Assembly (NCBI GenBank): GCA_036244855.1
Contig: BQKZ01000069.1
Span: forward strand, 60,791-124,790
Reading direction: 5' to 3'
DNA length: 64,000 nt
DNA from: Temnopleurus reevesii
Lineage: Eukaryota > Echinodermata > Echinoidea > Temnopleuroida > Temnopleuridae
Position 1 is the stretch's first letter, and the number at the start of each line of letters is the position of its first letter. Position numbers and translations under genes: made by a program. The notes below the pieces were generated by a model, which worked only from the letters and a program-made list of their open reading frames with translations, ran no database searches and was not told the origin of the DNA. This document shows positions 10,620 through 23,748 of this stretch, piece by piece.

Positions 10620-13600
10620 ATAATAACATTTTAATAACTATCACTCTGCACTAATCTCCTCCTCAGTGAACCATGTCCATACAGGCTCACCCCATATCAT
10701 CTACACCTCTTCATATCAGGCCTATCCCATCAACCATTATCATAATATATGCTTCCAAGGCTGAAACTCAGCTACAATTCATATTACCACATAGTAAGTT
10801 CACATCTTATGAAGATGAGTTTAAAAAAAAATATGAACTTTAAATTCATTAAGAATTCTAAAAGTGAAGTCTTTCTGAAAAATTGAAAAAAGGATATGAT
10901 AAATCAAAAGCTGAAGTAACAGCTGAAGACTTTGATGGGCAAAATACTGAGCATAATTAAATGTTCTTAAGATGGGCAACAAGGTTTCATATAAACTGAA
11001 TAACATATGTAATTTTGTCAATGTTTTAAAATCTACAATCACTTTTTATAAAGCAGGGTGCAGACAGATATCAATAAACAAATCCCTTGAATATGACTCA
11101 AGGAAAATAAATAGAATGAAAAAAAATGCTGTTTGTATTATTTGTTTGAGAAATGTTCTTGTGACAAACGAAAACTAAAGTTCAAAGACAAAGGATAAGA
11201 TCATCAAAGGCTCTGCTTACTGACAAGCAAACAAATTGGATTCACCCGAGGGCTAAAAAAGCATACTCCGGAATTGAATACAAAGTATGCTACAAAAGAA
11301 GATGAGTAAATCTTGTCAAAGATTACTTTGAAAAGTTCACCCAGGTTGATGAATGTTAGCATAACAAGACAAAGTGCTAACCAGAGGAAATCAAGTCAAT
11401 TTCTATTTATCTTACTTCAGTTTGACAAGAATAATGAAATAAAAGAGTATCTTCTGTAAATGGAGTGTATCTCACACTTGATTAGAGAGAACCTATATGT
11501 GACATTATTTCAGCATCCCTCTGAAAACGAGCTAAGGAAAACAATGCTGTAGGGGAAATCTGGCATTTCAAGACAGTCTCGGTAAAGCTGGACAGTCAAT
11601 CTCCCAGCTAAAATGAGTGGGTGTGATGCCCATCATTTTCCTTTCTCTTTCTTTATTTCGAAGAAGTTATTTTTAAGAAAAAAAGTGAGAGAAGTATAAA
11701 GTTACCCTGGTATGAATAGACAAATGATTCCTGTAAACTTTGTGGCCAGATGATGGAGCTAATCTCGATATCAGATAACAATATAAAGCAGAGAGTAGCG
11801 GAGCAGTAGGTAATATCCCATCACTAATCAAAACATTGAAAGGAATTCTCTAAACTTGGTTTGCTCAAGGAGATCGATATTTGATACACTTGCAGCGGAA
11901 CTGAAAAATTATCAATTTAACTGATGAGCTCCATTTTTTCTAACCTCTGTACTCCCAATGACTACTTGTTTTCCAATCAGCAAGATTATTTATTGACTTT
12001 AGAAGGATGATATTGCCCTCAGAACCCATGGGCATCACGAATGCAGACTAGCTGAGTTTGTGTGCAAGAAACTAATTTGTGAGTGGTCAGAATACAATAT
12101 AAAACTAACATGGTGAAATTCCAATCAATCTTGAAATATCCCGAACAGTTGAAATAAATAAAGTTTTTGGATTGGTGGTTTCACTCCACCAAAGTATACA
12201 TTTTAAAAGAAGAAGGGCAAACAATTTACCCCTTCAGATCTACAAGGAACTGGGAAGATTCTCTGACAGTCTCGTTGCAATGTATATCAAACTCCAATCC
12301 AGCCATTCTGCAATCAAATCCAACTAAGTCAAATCATACTAATTGATGTATCTTAAATCAAACATCACATGAAGAAAAATCAAGAAGCACAACCAAAGTG
12401 CCCCCAAAATGAATCTGTACTACTTAAAAAGCTTCATCACAGCACATTAATATCAAACATATTATTTTGATTGCAATTAATGTACTTGCTGTATCAAATT
12501 TGACAAAGAAGATTACCTGAAATTTAGCATGTCAATGAACATTGATGAATCATCAACAGAATATACAACCGAACTAATGTCTGATAGGCTAATAAAGTCA
12601 GCCCGGGAACCCTCCTGTATATATCTTGCCTAAATGAGGGCTAAAGATTGTCTAAACATAGCATGGTGAACAATAACAAGAGGATCCTTGGGTATCAACA
12701 CAAATAAACCATAGTTCCTCATTAGCACTCTCTTGGTGCATTCATAATGCAGAAATGCCAACCTTCATGGAATATATATGAGAATTAAAATTCAAACATG
12801 AATGACCAATCATCGCAAACAAATATTTTTTTTCCACAAGAGCAATAATTAGGAATTGTATGTTCAGCTATTTCTTCAGAAGCAAGCACCTCATTTACAT
12901 AAGGATGTACCTCATCAATACTTCAGGATGATTGGTGCCATGTTATATTTTCTTACACTTGAAATATCACTATTTCAAGGAAAGTTTAAACTTCTTCAAT
13001 AATCTATAAATACTATGTGTGTGGAAAAATAATTAAAATTCTAAATACATCTTGGTTGTGATTTTCTTTTAATTTCTAAAAGCAATAAGTCATGAAAGTA
13101 CAGATTTGTAGAAGATTGGTCTCTTATGATAATGTGTGCTACTAATACAAAGAAATGCCACAAGGTACTTAATGATTTAAATCCCACTTAAGCATTTGAT
13201 GAATACAAATTAAATATTTAACAAAAACAGTTTTTTAATACTTTAGAACATTGAAATTGTACGATAACTTTTAACAAGATGTTATGCATTAGAAAGATTG
13301 ATAAATCTGTTGAACAACCGATAATTTTGTTATATTTTGAAAATAACCATATATGCTTTGTTCATTGGCATTATAAAAAATGAAAGGTCTAAGAAAATTT
13401 GTATATCTGTTGGAGATATAAAGGAAAGATATGATACAAGAATGTGCTTTGTTTGATCTCAGAAGCATGTTGGAAGATCACATGTTATTTCACGTAACAT
13501 CCCATGACGTGCACAAAGCAGTCTTGAATGGAACGTAATTAGCAGTAATCTAATGTGATCTTCAATTTATCAAGAGAATGTTAATTTGATTTTCCTTGTA

Positions 13601-14110
13601 AGTAGTCTGTGCAAGGAGTCTGTGAATGCTGACTTTATTGAATCCTTAACTCTTTCAATAATGATGTTTTTTTTTTTTAATCTTTTAAGCCCAATTCAAA
13701 TTGCAAAAAAATTTATATAATCTCAACACTGAAACTGAACAATCACTGTAAATCCAATAAAGCATTAATCCAATTTATTCATGAAAGATTTTGAAATTGC
13801 AATATCATATTTTCAGCAAACATATTCCTTTGAGATATTAAGAATTTTTTTTTCTGACTGGTTGATGAACACTTTTGATAGCACAAAAAAAAATCGAAAG
13901 AATATATTAATAACTGCTCAAACCTTTCAATTTTTATCTTTGTTTTATTTGCATATTGTTGATGGTAAATTACCTCTCACTTTTTCACTCTTAATGATGA
14001 CGAACAGTTCCATCAATGAAACTTTAAAAGAGGGCCGCTCTTTCTTCTCTCATCTTTGTTTTCATTTGAATGAATCCAGTGAATGCCTTCCCTTCCAGAC
14101 ATGCATTTAT
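10620..14110. other. AT-rich intronic DNA without recognised features
   Basis: There are poly-A and poly-T runs only (for example T/A at 13668-13680). A 110-codon plus-strand frame at 13781-14113 has no recognisable domain and ordinary AT-rich composition. Confidence 0.4.
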
Positions 14111-14321
14111 TGACTTGGATAGCCGTAGAGGGGTTAAGGGGGAGCCCAAGACAGGAGGGGTCAATCATTATTCTAGGTCAGCTTACCTTCTCATGGGATT
14201 CCTTATTCAATGCCTTGTTGGAAGACAACAATGATGAACGTGCAAGGACTGACTGATGGATGATGCAAATAGAATAGGGATTTACATCTCTTTCTTTCAC
14301 CTTCGTTTATTCTGCTGAGCT

Positions 14322-14350
14322 TTTATAGCGCCCTTAAAGAACACATGATG
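14322..14350. repeat. Short fragment resembling the dispersed SINE-like repeat
   Basis: CTTTTATAGCGCCCTTAAAG recalls the TTATAGCGC core of the repeats at 278 and 53583. It is too short to be sure. Confidence 0.25.
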
Positions 14351-14369
14351 TTTAGAAGTCATCCATCTT

Positions 14370-14735
14370 CGTCAGGCTTTTACTCTCTTCCTCCTCTTTC
14401 TTTTTTTTTTCTTCATCCCCTATCTTTCTCTCTCTCTCTCTCTCTCTTTCATCCAACTTATGAACATCAGTCAGCTTGTAGGGGATTTCTTTTATTCTGG
14501 ATTTACAATTTGTTTTGAAATGGTATCTTTTTCCTCCAACCCCCAACCATCTCCTATTACCCCTTCCATCTTTTCCCTATACCATCCGTCTCCCGTGTCT
14601 CCAATTATTTATTTTCTCTCTACTCTCCTCTTAACTTATATTCTATTCTCTCCTCTCCTCTTTTCTTCACATACTTCCTCAACTCTCTTGCATACCCTGC
14701 CTATTTCCACCCCTTTATTTTCCACTAGATGCCTC
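14370..14735. repeat. Pyrimidine-rich block with a (TC)n microsatellite
   Basis: A (TC)n run covers 14427-14447 inside a longer C/T-rich stretch containing CTCTCC and TTCCACC words. Confidence 0.8.
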
Positions 14736-15224
14736 AATCTCTATAACCTTTCATACCACACTAATAGGACACAGAACACATGAATGTCAACATGTTCTAC
14801 TGCGTGAACTCAAATCTACAGAAGAAGAACATGCATAAACGGTTTTATAAACATGCATACAAGTCAGAAATGTTAAAAGGTCACAGAGGCTTTCGTCTTC
14901 AGAAATCATCCAAAGACTTTTTCGTATACAACTGGGTCAGACTTTATTGATGGTGTTTAGAACTCAAAAACATTACATTTACTCCTATTCAGTAACATAT
15001 GTTTAGAAAAGGTATTAAAAAATGAAGGACATTTTTTTTTCATACTGGGAAGAATTATGATCGATAGCTTACAAATCGTCTATCAAAGGTACACATTGGA
15101 TGGATTGATGAGGGGAACAATTAAAACAATTATCATAATATCTAGAGAGATATGCCTCAATTTTCTCATCACTGCTGATTTTTGATGTTGGATAATAATT
15201 CCATAGGGAAGAGGAACTGAAGAG

Positions 15225-15445
15225 AGATGGATGAGGATGGAGTCCGGTGTGAGTTGGTTATCTATCTGGGAGCATCACTCTGGGGCTTAATCGTTACTCT
15301 GCATTGGGTTTCAAACTTTCCCGGATATCCCCGTAACCTGCCTTATGGGCACAAGATTGCATTACGATTTGAATCCTGCGTGACGCACACGTTTTGTTGC
15401 GCTATGCACAGCTCGGCGCGGGCGACTCGGGTAATGAATCGGTGA
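15225..15445. other. GC-richer patch, candidate conserved element or relic exon
   Basis: CpG-rich sequence in AT-rich surroundings. A plus-strand frame reads FPGYPRNLPYGHKIALRFES, which faintly recalls the 'SPGYP..YP....I.L.F' stretch of CUB domains, and a GTGAGA donor-like word follows at 15442. There is no convincing acceptor, and the remaining CUB signatures are absent. It may equally be a non-coding element. Confidence 0.2.
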
Positions 15446-15449
15446 GAAC

Positions 15450-18400
15450 ATAAGTTGTTCTACCGTGACATGAATACTCAAGTTTACATGAGGTGGACAG
15501 ATGTTGATTGAGCAAAGAGCACTCTATATGAAGTCAATTCTACTCTAATCATTGAAAGAAAATCTGAAGATTCAATATTCTTGTTCCTATTAAACTTAAC
15601 TTATGAAATGATCTTAATGGGATGTATTCTGGGGTAAGAAAATAGAAATATCATAAATTCTGATATTTTTTTCTGAACTTATATGCCATTACATTTCTGT
15701 GTAAATGGATGAAATTAATGCTGAATGTTCAAGTGTAAAAATTAAAGAAAATTGTCAGTAACCTTTGAAGAGACAAGCACTTATTTTCCCCTTATCCCAA
15801 TGTTCTAAAATTATGACAATAATTCAAGCAAAATAACAATGAGCATATACAAATGCCATTTCATTGGTTAAAAACCTATTTCTACTTTGAACTTTGAAAA
15901 TGGGCCTTGAAATAAGAGCTAAAATGAAAAAGGAACACATTTTGAGATTAAGATCACTTCAGCACCCAAAGGACAAAAAATTGTCTGAAACTAGATGACA
16001 AAAAAATTAAGGCAGTTTGATGTAGAACAAATATTCACCTCAGATGCCTATTAAGTGTGCACTTTCCAAGCTAAATATTTCAAGAGAGAGTGGTTAGAAA
16101 GTTTGAGAGGGCTGTACTTTAGATCAATTGGATCTTGACAGGCAGAACGTCTCTCAAAGGAAAGAATGGTACGAAACGAAATAATCGTAAGGAGCCAATT
16201 TATTCCCCTTCCAATCCCGATGAGACCAAGGTGCAACCATAACAAGATGTGCAAATAGATTATCAACTTTTGTCACCTGCCACAAGCCTACAACTTAATC
16301 AAAAGATGTGATCCCAGGGGTAGTCCATTCTCTTCTCCATCTCCTTTCTATTCCCATCATCATCTCTGAGGCTTTACTTGTCTACGGCTTTTCTTATGTT
16401 GTTCAATGTATTTTGCCCTTCGGCTAGTCATTATTTAACGTATCTCAAACAAATCTATTAAATTCAGCTATCACGGTTGCATCAAGGTAGAGCGAGTGCA
16501 TTTCATCTCTCATTTCGACTTCCTCTGAATTTGAGTTTTCTTATAATCTCCCAATGTATCTCAAATATTTTTATCCGTGGTATCCTCCAATTTCTTTACG
16601 ATGATCTTCCTCCTCTAGCAATGGCTTAGTCCGCACTCTCTACAGACCTCAAAAGCGTGCATCACCTTTCCAGAAAGAAGTCAAAATTTCAGCAATCGTT
16701 GAGGGACCACAATTAGCTTATTGCAATCCTGATCACACTTTTTAAGTCAGAAAACATGAATCTCTATGGACCCAAAGCTCGAAGCAACTACTTTGGACAA
16801 GTCTCTCATTTCAGACCTTATTAGATCATTATTTATCCTTGTTAGGTAATCTTCATCCTTCATTTTTACTTGACTCATCTTATAATTTTGCAGATTTTGT
16901 CAGGTTATTCAACTCAAATATTATAAAGTCCCGGTCACATATACGTGTAAAATTCCTATATGTCCAACTTCTGTTCATTTGTATTACTTTGAATTTATAT
17001 TACTTTTAATTGGCATACAATCGCATATGGCCAATGGTCGTTGGTTAATCGGTCACTCTTTAGGGTAAACTGGGGGCATGCTGAGAGAGGTAAATGTGAA
17101 ATAAATAAATGGAATGTATAATATGCAGGCTGAAATTTTTATGTTGGCTATATTTTCACAAATTTCGCTATCTTGGCCTGACAAAAATTTTCACTCTGTA
17201 CGATGCCTATTCACATGTGTACAAACCTTATCAAAACGTGAAATTTAAACCAAACACGAATGTGTCAAACTGGTCCAAAATCGCGAAAACAGCTGTACGC
17301 TATTATAGTGGCTTATACAGTATATGCCCAATTGCTGAATCCCTTGTACTAATTTATGTGCAATTGTGTGGCCAAACCTTTACCATAAACAAAATTAATA
17401 TTATTGCCTTTTCAAGCATTAAGACATCTATCTTTTATAAAACCCATGAAATGTCTCTCCCTTTAAAAGGGTACGAATCTAAAATCTGCAGTGTGACTTT
17501 AACCAAATTTAACACTTCTCACTGGAAGGAAACGTTCAAGAAACAAGACCAGCATATTTCCCCTTTTACTACTCCGCAAGGAAAGAAATTATCAGAGACC
17601 TGCTAAACATCCTGGGATACCAAAAATGCTTAATTTGTAACATTATCCAAGTGGGGCCATTCTTGTATCGAGTTGCTAAGCAACAAGCATCATTGAATAT
17701 GAAAGTCTGAAAGGCATCTCTAAAGGAGGAGATGAAAGAGGATGCTAAGGAACAGCTTGGGTTTCAGCGGCCAACACTTCATTCTGGTCACTATAGAAAT
17801 ATGAGATCCCCAAATTGACCACTTAGAAAAGGGAGGGATTTTAGACTAGTTTTGTACCTTATTTTATGTGAGGTAAAATTTCCATATTGGCAAAGCTCCT
17901 GGCAAAATGATTTATTTTCATTATAGAAACCAAAAATGCAATCATATTACACTCCTGTATCATAACTAATTGCATTGAACTTATAATTAATTTATGATGT
18001 TTGTATGAATAATTTTGTTAAATTATGTATTTTCATATCTACTGAAGATAGGTTAAGGTTTGGATTCCAGAAAGCTTGTGTTTTATGATGTATTTCGATC
18101 ATAGTGCAGAATTAACTGAAGTATACTGTAAAATGAGGTGAAATAGGACAAAATTTACTTAGTCTGCCTATATCATACTTGTTTTTATTGTTTAACATAT
18201 TGAAAGATCTATCCTTTAACAGGCCAAGGCCCCAAAGTGATCAATCTAAAAAAATGTTTCTTCTGTGGTTTATCATTTTTCCTCTTAACACTGCCATTCA
18301 TGTTCACCACATTCTAAGGTACCCCGGAATAAATGTAATATTTTAAATATATATCGAGTCTGCTCAATAATAGGATTACTGGTGAAACAAAATTGATGAA

Positions 18401-18630
18401 AATCCGTCCAAAAAGAACATTTCAAGATTAAGTATTTATCCTGAGAAGAGACAGGTTAAAAGGGGTTTCCCCGATATGAACTAAAAACATGTTCTCAGAT
18501 ATGGAAATATAATGCAATACTCCATTAGTTTCTTTATTCTTTGTATGTTGTTTTTTCTCTGAATCGTTTCTATAGGAGCTCAATTTCCTTCTAAATGATC
18601 AAGGCCTACAAAAATTGAACTACGGCTGGT
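15450..18630. other. AT-rich intronic DNA; includes an unexplained 165-codon frame
   Basis: Nothing was recognised apart from an uninterrupted plus-strand frame at 17109-17606. It is rich in K, N, S, T, F and Y and has no domain I know. It could be chance, or a decayed repeat. Confidence 0.3.
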
Positions 18631-18639
18631 AAATTATTC

Positions 18640-19080
18640 ATAACATTTCCAATCATATATAGCTTAAAGATGCCAACAGCATCATCTGCAGCTGTTAATA
18701 TATCAGCAATCGCACTTGGCTTTTTCCCCCGGACTTAAATTTCTTTCCTTCAACGTTACACACATTTACCAGCTGGCTTTGTCAGAATAAGAGCAATTAT
18801 TGAACTAATTGATTTCCAACAATTATGATAATGCACAAATTAAAATCTGTCTATTTATGCCCGGACGATAGCTGTGTTGAAAATAATAATAGATAGAAAC
18901 AAGCAATATTTGTAGAGGCGGAGTTAATCGCTCGTAAGTGATTTATTGGCATCCGTCAAAACACGTGCACCTGCGGTACCTATGGCAGGGCAAGGTTGAA
19001 CCTTCTACGACCGCTAAATTCCAATGAAACAGAAAATCGGCTCTTCAGAGCGCGAGCTAATTCAAGGGGCTGAGAAGTAG
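18640..19080. promoter_or_regulatory. Candidate intronic enhancer
   Basis: A GC-variable, non-repetitive island. It has CATCTG and CAGCTG E-boxes at 18683-18694 and TAATTG/CAATTA homeodomain-type words at 18794-18834. CACGTG abuts CACCTG at 18962-18973, and there are further CpGs up to 19060. The motif density and contrast with the surroundings suggest a cis-regulatory element. Function is inferred only. Confidence 0.3.
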
Positions 19081-19301
19081 GGACAATATAAAGCAATCAC
19101 ATCTAGACTATGCTTATGAAAATAGGCAGCCGACAGACAGAGACAGAGAAAACTGTGAAGGGGAAAATGCCATATTAAAGAACGATAGGGCACTTCAAAA
19201 CTTGACAAAAAGAAATGAAAGAGATGGCTGGAATGATGAAGTAATAAAAAAGCAAATGAGATGAAAATTTTACATTATTGTAGAGATTCATATAAGGATT
19301 A

Positions 19302-19341
19302 ACACACACACACACACACGCACACACATACATACATCTCT

Positions 19342-19379
<38 letters not shown>

Positions 19380-19413
19380 ACACGCACACCCTCCACACCT
19401 CTCTACACACACA
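19302..19413. repeat. (AC)n microsatellite, interrupted
   Basis: Runs of AC are interrupted by CTCTCT and GC variants. The minus-strand frame here (cysteine-valine repeats) is an artefact. Confidence 0.95.
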
Positions 19414-19554
19414 TCTAGCAGCAGTAAGAATACAGAATATGTAATGATGAAGTAAAGAATCATGAGATTAAATAGTGTTTGCAATAGGGAAGTAGAGATG
19501 AGAAGAAAAACACAAATACTAGAAAGACAGAATGAAAAGTCGAGAGATAGTTAT

Positions 19555-19600
19555 ACACCAAGGAAAGAATACAAAGAGAGAGAGACAGAGAGAAACTGAA
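19555..19600. repeat. GA-rich simple repeat
   Basis: GAGAGAGAGACAGAGAG words around 19573-19595. Confidence 0.7.
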
Positions 19601-19814
19601 AGGGATATCCCCTGGCAGTGCAAAGCTGACTTAATGATGCTTAGGTTAAAAGGCGTGATCACATTAGATATGTAAACTGTGTGATATTGCAGAGGGCCAG
19701 CTGCAAGTACTACAGATCAATACCTTTGCGATACCTTGGTCTATCATGTAAACATGATGGTAACGTACCTGGGATAGGGATGCAAGCAATCGTAATAGCA
19801 TCAACAACTGTATC

Positions 19815-20260
19815 AACTCTACTCCACTTCTCCCTCCTATCTTTCTTTTTTTCTCATCTTTCCCCATCTACCTTTCTCTCAAAATTCAGTTCAGGTTCAG
19901 TTCAGTTCAATCCTATCCATCTCCAGTACTTCCTCTTTCTTCCTAATTCCAATTCTTTTTTTATTCTGTCTCTTTGTCCATCTCCAAATATCTTTCCATC
20001 CCTGTCTCGTCTCTCCATTTTGTATATCCTTTTCTCTATTTCTCTCTCTCTATCTCTTCCCAATATATCTCATTCTGTCTTAATACACATCTCTCCTATC
20101 TGTCTCCATCACTGTCCTCTCATCCATTCTCCATCTCCCTGAAAAAAATCCCATTCCATCTCTTTCTCTTACTGTCTCGTCTTTCTATTTTCTTTTTCTC
20201 TTTTCCTTGTCCCCCAGTCTCTTGATCCATTCTAATCTTCATTTCTTCATACCCTTCAAA
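19815..20260. repeat. Pyrimidine-rich (plus strand) low-complexity block
   Basis: CTCTCC, TTTCTC and CCATCTC words are dense. The 153-codon and 83-codon plus-strand frames across it are serine, leucine and isoleucine-rich by composition. Confidence 0.8.
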
Positions 20261-22936
20261 ACTACTGTTGGTCAGTCTGAACATCTCTTTAATCACTTGG
20301 GCTTGTTCATCATCAATCCAATGTTTAATTTGTCACACTGTTTCGAGCCTGAATCTCATACCATGCTGAATCTATCCCATCCCCTTTTCTGCATATTTCT
20401 TAATGACATGCAATGAATAATTACTGTGTATTCTAAAAAAAAAAATAACAATAAAAGAAACTATTGAATATACCTCTTATTCAATATAAACAATGTTGAA
20501 AAAAAACGAGGTATAATGCAATTTAATTTTATTTTGGACTTTTTGGATATTTGCAAATTATCTGGATGTCTGTAGAATTCTTCATCCTTCTGTTTTTGCC
20601 AGACCATGTGCTGTCAAATGCAGGACAAACTACATTCTTTATGTCATATTTAGTTTCTTTATACTGAATAAAAGTGAAACCAATGATCTTCGACAAAGTC
20701 AGAATCTGAATTGTATTTTCCCTATTGACGTCAAAGAATCAAGATATCAGGATATTTTTCTCAGCAGATTATAGCATTTGAGAAGCAATCAGACAGAGTG
20801 CATATCATAAAGAGTGGTACTAATTTGAGATTAGAGTAATCACATTTACATGGGTGTTCATTACGGAGGAATTACTGATGGATTTCAAGTATCAACTTTA
20901 CAAGGCAAAAACAAGATTTGCTCTGATTATCTGTTCTATAGTATATCAGAAAATGTTTTGAGAATTGGTAAGAGAAGAAGGAAGATCCGTAATCTCTTTC
21001 CAACTTGCACTTGCCGTTACCATAGCAATATGACAGTCGGCTAGGGGTGAAAAGAGAATGATGGATAACGTCCTATTTGGTGAGAACTCTCTTAATTGCT
21101 CGACTTGTAGAATTTCATATCTCATCCTTTCTATTTCTACACTCCTCATCTCCCTCACACTCTTGCTCAAGAGTTTTCTACCTTCAAATGGTCAAGTCTT
21201 CACTGCTAACTGGTTTTGTAGAGCGATGCAATCCCAAGGGCTTCTAAAAGCGTGATACTTCTCACATTTTATCTTCAGTACAGCTTTTTTTTCTTGGAGC
21301 ACTCTGAAGAGTTTTTTGGTGGAGCCTTCTGGCTATAGGTGTTGACATGGGCTGGAAAAGGAACAAATTGCTGGGCACAATGCCCAAGGGAAACCATCAC
21401 TATTTCCCTTGATGCATATTAACATCCAATCTAATTCCTGTAGAGAAAATGTCAGAGCAACAACCATGGCCAGCTCGGTAAAGAGAACAAAAACAAGAAC
21501 AGGGAATTGGAAACAAGATGAAATAGGAGACAAAATAAAGGAGGGGAAGTGACAACTGAAGAAAAATACTGTGGAAATATTTGGAAAAGCAACAGAGCAT
21601 TTCAGAATCATCTTATTGGACTGATCAAAATAGAATAGGAAAGAAAATTCAATGCCACCTTGGTTAAGGTAAAGATAATAAGATGTGCCTTCGATAAGTG
21701 TAGGAAAAATTATGTTTAAAGACTAGGTAACTTTTCCATGGTTAATTTCCTAGTTTTTCATTGTCCCTGTCTCACAATTAATATAATTCTAAGGTACTAG
21801 GAATTATCTCACTTTATAATAGGAGCCTTTCAAATATAAGTATATCAAATTTCTACATAGCAACGTAATATCAATGTGGAAAAACCTTTTGGGTCACCAT
21901 GACTAGCCAGCAACTAATTGCAATAATCTAAATGTTATTCTTCTTCAGATAAAGATGAGTATGAAAATCATCAATGGTATTCCCCAATATTAAAAAAGGA
22001 AAGTGAAATTTGCCATATTATTTGATTCACGTCCCGACCACAAACACATTGTCTGGTTGACAAAGCTTCGTATTCCGCCTAATATGATAAAGTACATGTG
22101 GTCTGACTGCCATCTCCGCAAACAATGGGGGCGGAACCACACATACATATCACAAAGAATTAGAGAGGGTTCACCTTCAAGTGCACACTAAGTGAAGCTT
22201 GTTTGGGCCAAAGATGAGGCAACCACAACTAAAGTAAATTCTACTGATCAGGTTACAAGAATATTGAAATGCTCCCTAATGGAATGTAGTATTTGCATAA
22301 CACTCAATGCAGCGGCATTGCAAGGAGTTGCTTGTCTTCTTGTCCTTAAAGTTTCTCTATGAACTCTACACAAACAGTCTGGCAGAAGACTGCAAGTCAC
22401 TAGTTTGGTCTATTTTTGCCTTTGTCTAAAGTTTGCGTGCAATATGATCTTAGAGAGTGAGACGTGAAAGTAGGAGGTACGATAGGGCCTCTTTGGCATG
22501 CATCAACCACTATGATGAGGGAAACTACTTCACACTTATGCCCTTTCTTTATTCATAGGCAGATCGAAAGCTTTTAAAGTAGAAAACACTGGGAAAGGTT
22601 GGCTCCAATTTGATCTAGCTTTAGAGTAAACATTATTGTTTCTAATTTCCGAGACCTGGAGCACCCCTGGAACAAGCTGAAATAATGAAGTCTGAGGTGG
22701 GAGCGTGTAATTTATAAGCCCTAAAAGACAAGAATCTGAAGCTAAGAAGAATGCTTTTAAGGATCTTTGAGATATTCAGAGAAATGCTACCAACCTGTGA
22801 TAACAATAACAAAAAGAAGGGATTTCTAGTTTACTTTTCCAAGTTGTTCATTAAGTACCATGAATTGAGTAAAACAAAGTTTAACCACACATCTAAGGTA
22901 GATGTTAAATCTCCCTGTTTCTCTTACCTGCTTGCA

Positions 22937-22952
22937 CCCCCCCCCCCCCCCC
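22937..22952. repeat. Poly-C run (16 bases)
   Basis: Sixteen consecutive C. Confidence 0.95.
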
Positions 22953-23709
22953 TCTATGTGTCATTCACATCACCATCATCTTCATGTCATACAAAAACAC
23001 TGTTTATAGTTATATCACCACCAATTTTCTGATAATCATGAAAATCATTTATCATCACCACTAGTACCACTATGGTTGATAAAAAAACACCATTTTGAAA
23101 GTGATCATCATCCCAACATGGATTTTAAAAAGGGCATGGGCCTCGTTGAAGATGGTCATTCGTGATTAACATAGACTAGTACGGTCAAATGATGCTATAG
23201 TCAAGATGCCCATTGTCATTTCTGATCTGCTGTGTGTAGCTGAGCGAGAGAACGCTTAGGCCACAGACAGACTGAGTATCAATCTGGAAATGGAGATCAC
23301 GCTACTCTTCATATCAAAATATTGACGGAGGAAAAGAGCTTGGTCTGTTTCTGATGCTCAATCAAAGGAATGATGCCAGGGACACGAGAGCTTCTAGAAT
23401 GCTTTTGGCTGATTGAAAGGAGCGGAGTGGAAAATGACAAGACTGATTGAATCCATGAAATAATAGGTATACAGAGGGAGGGGTCCGCCAAAGCAGATAG
23501 GTAAGAGTGGAATGAAAATACGACTGGGTTTACAAAATAGATATCGAGAGCTCTACAAATAGAGGTAAAGGGCATCCAAGACATGAAGTCTGAAATAAAT
23601 GTAGAAATCATATTTTGACTTTGATCACAAAGGCTTGTACTCAAGATAGAGACATTTCATCCTTTTTTTTTTAATTAATTAGATTAACAACAAAAAAAAG
23701 ACATTGAAC

Positions 23710-23712
<3 letters not shown>

Positions 23713-23745
<33 letters not shown>
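23713..23745. repeat. (AG)n microsatellite, 33 bp
   Basis: An uninterrupted AG dinucleotide run. Confidence 0.95.

Positions 23746-23748
<3 letters not shown>

Noticed and set aside
19175..19396. Cysteine-valine repeat protein on the minus strand
   Set aside because: It is a translation of the (AC)n microsatellite.
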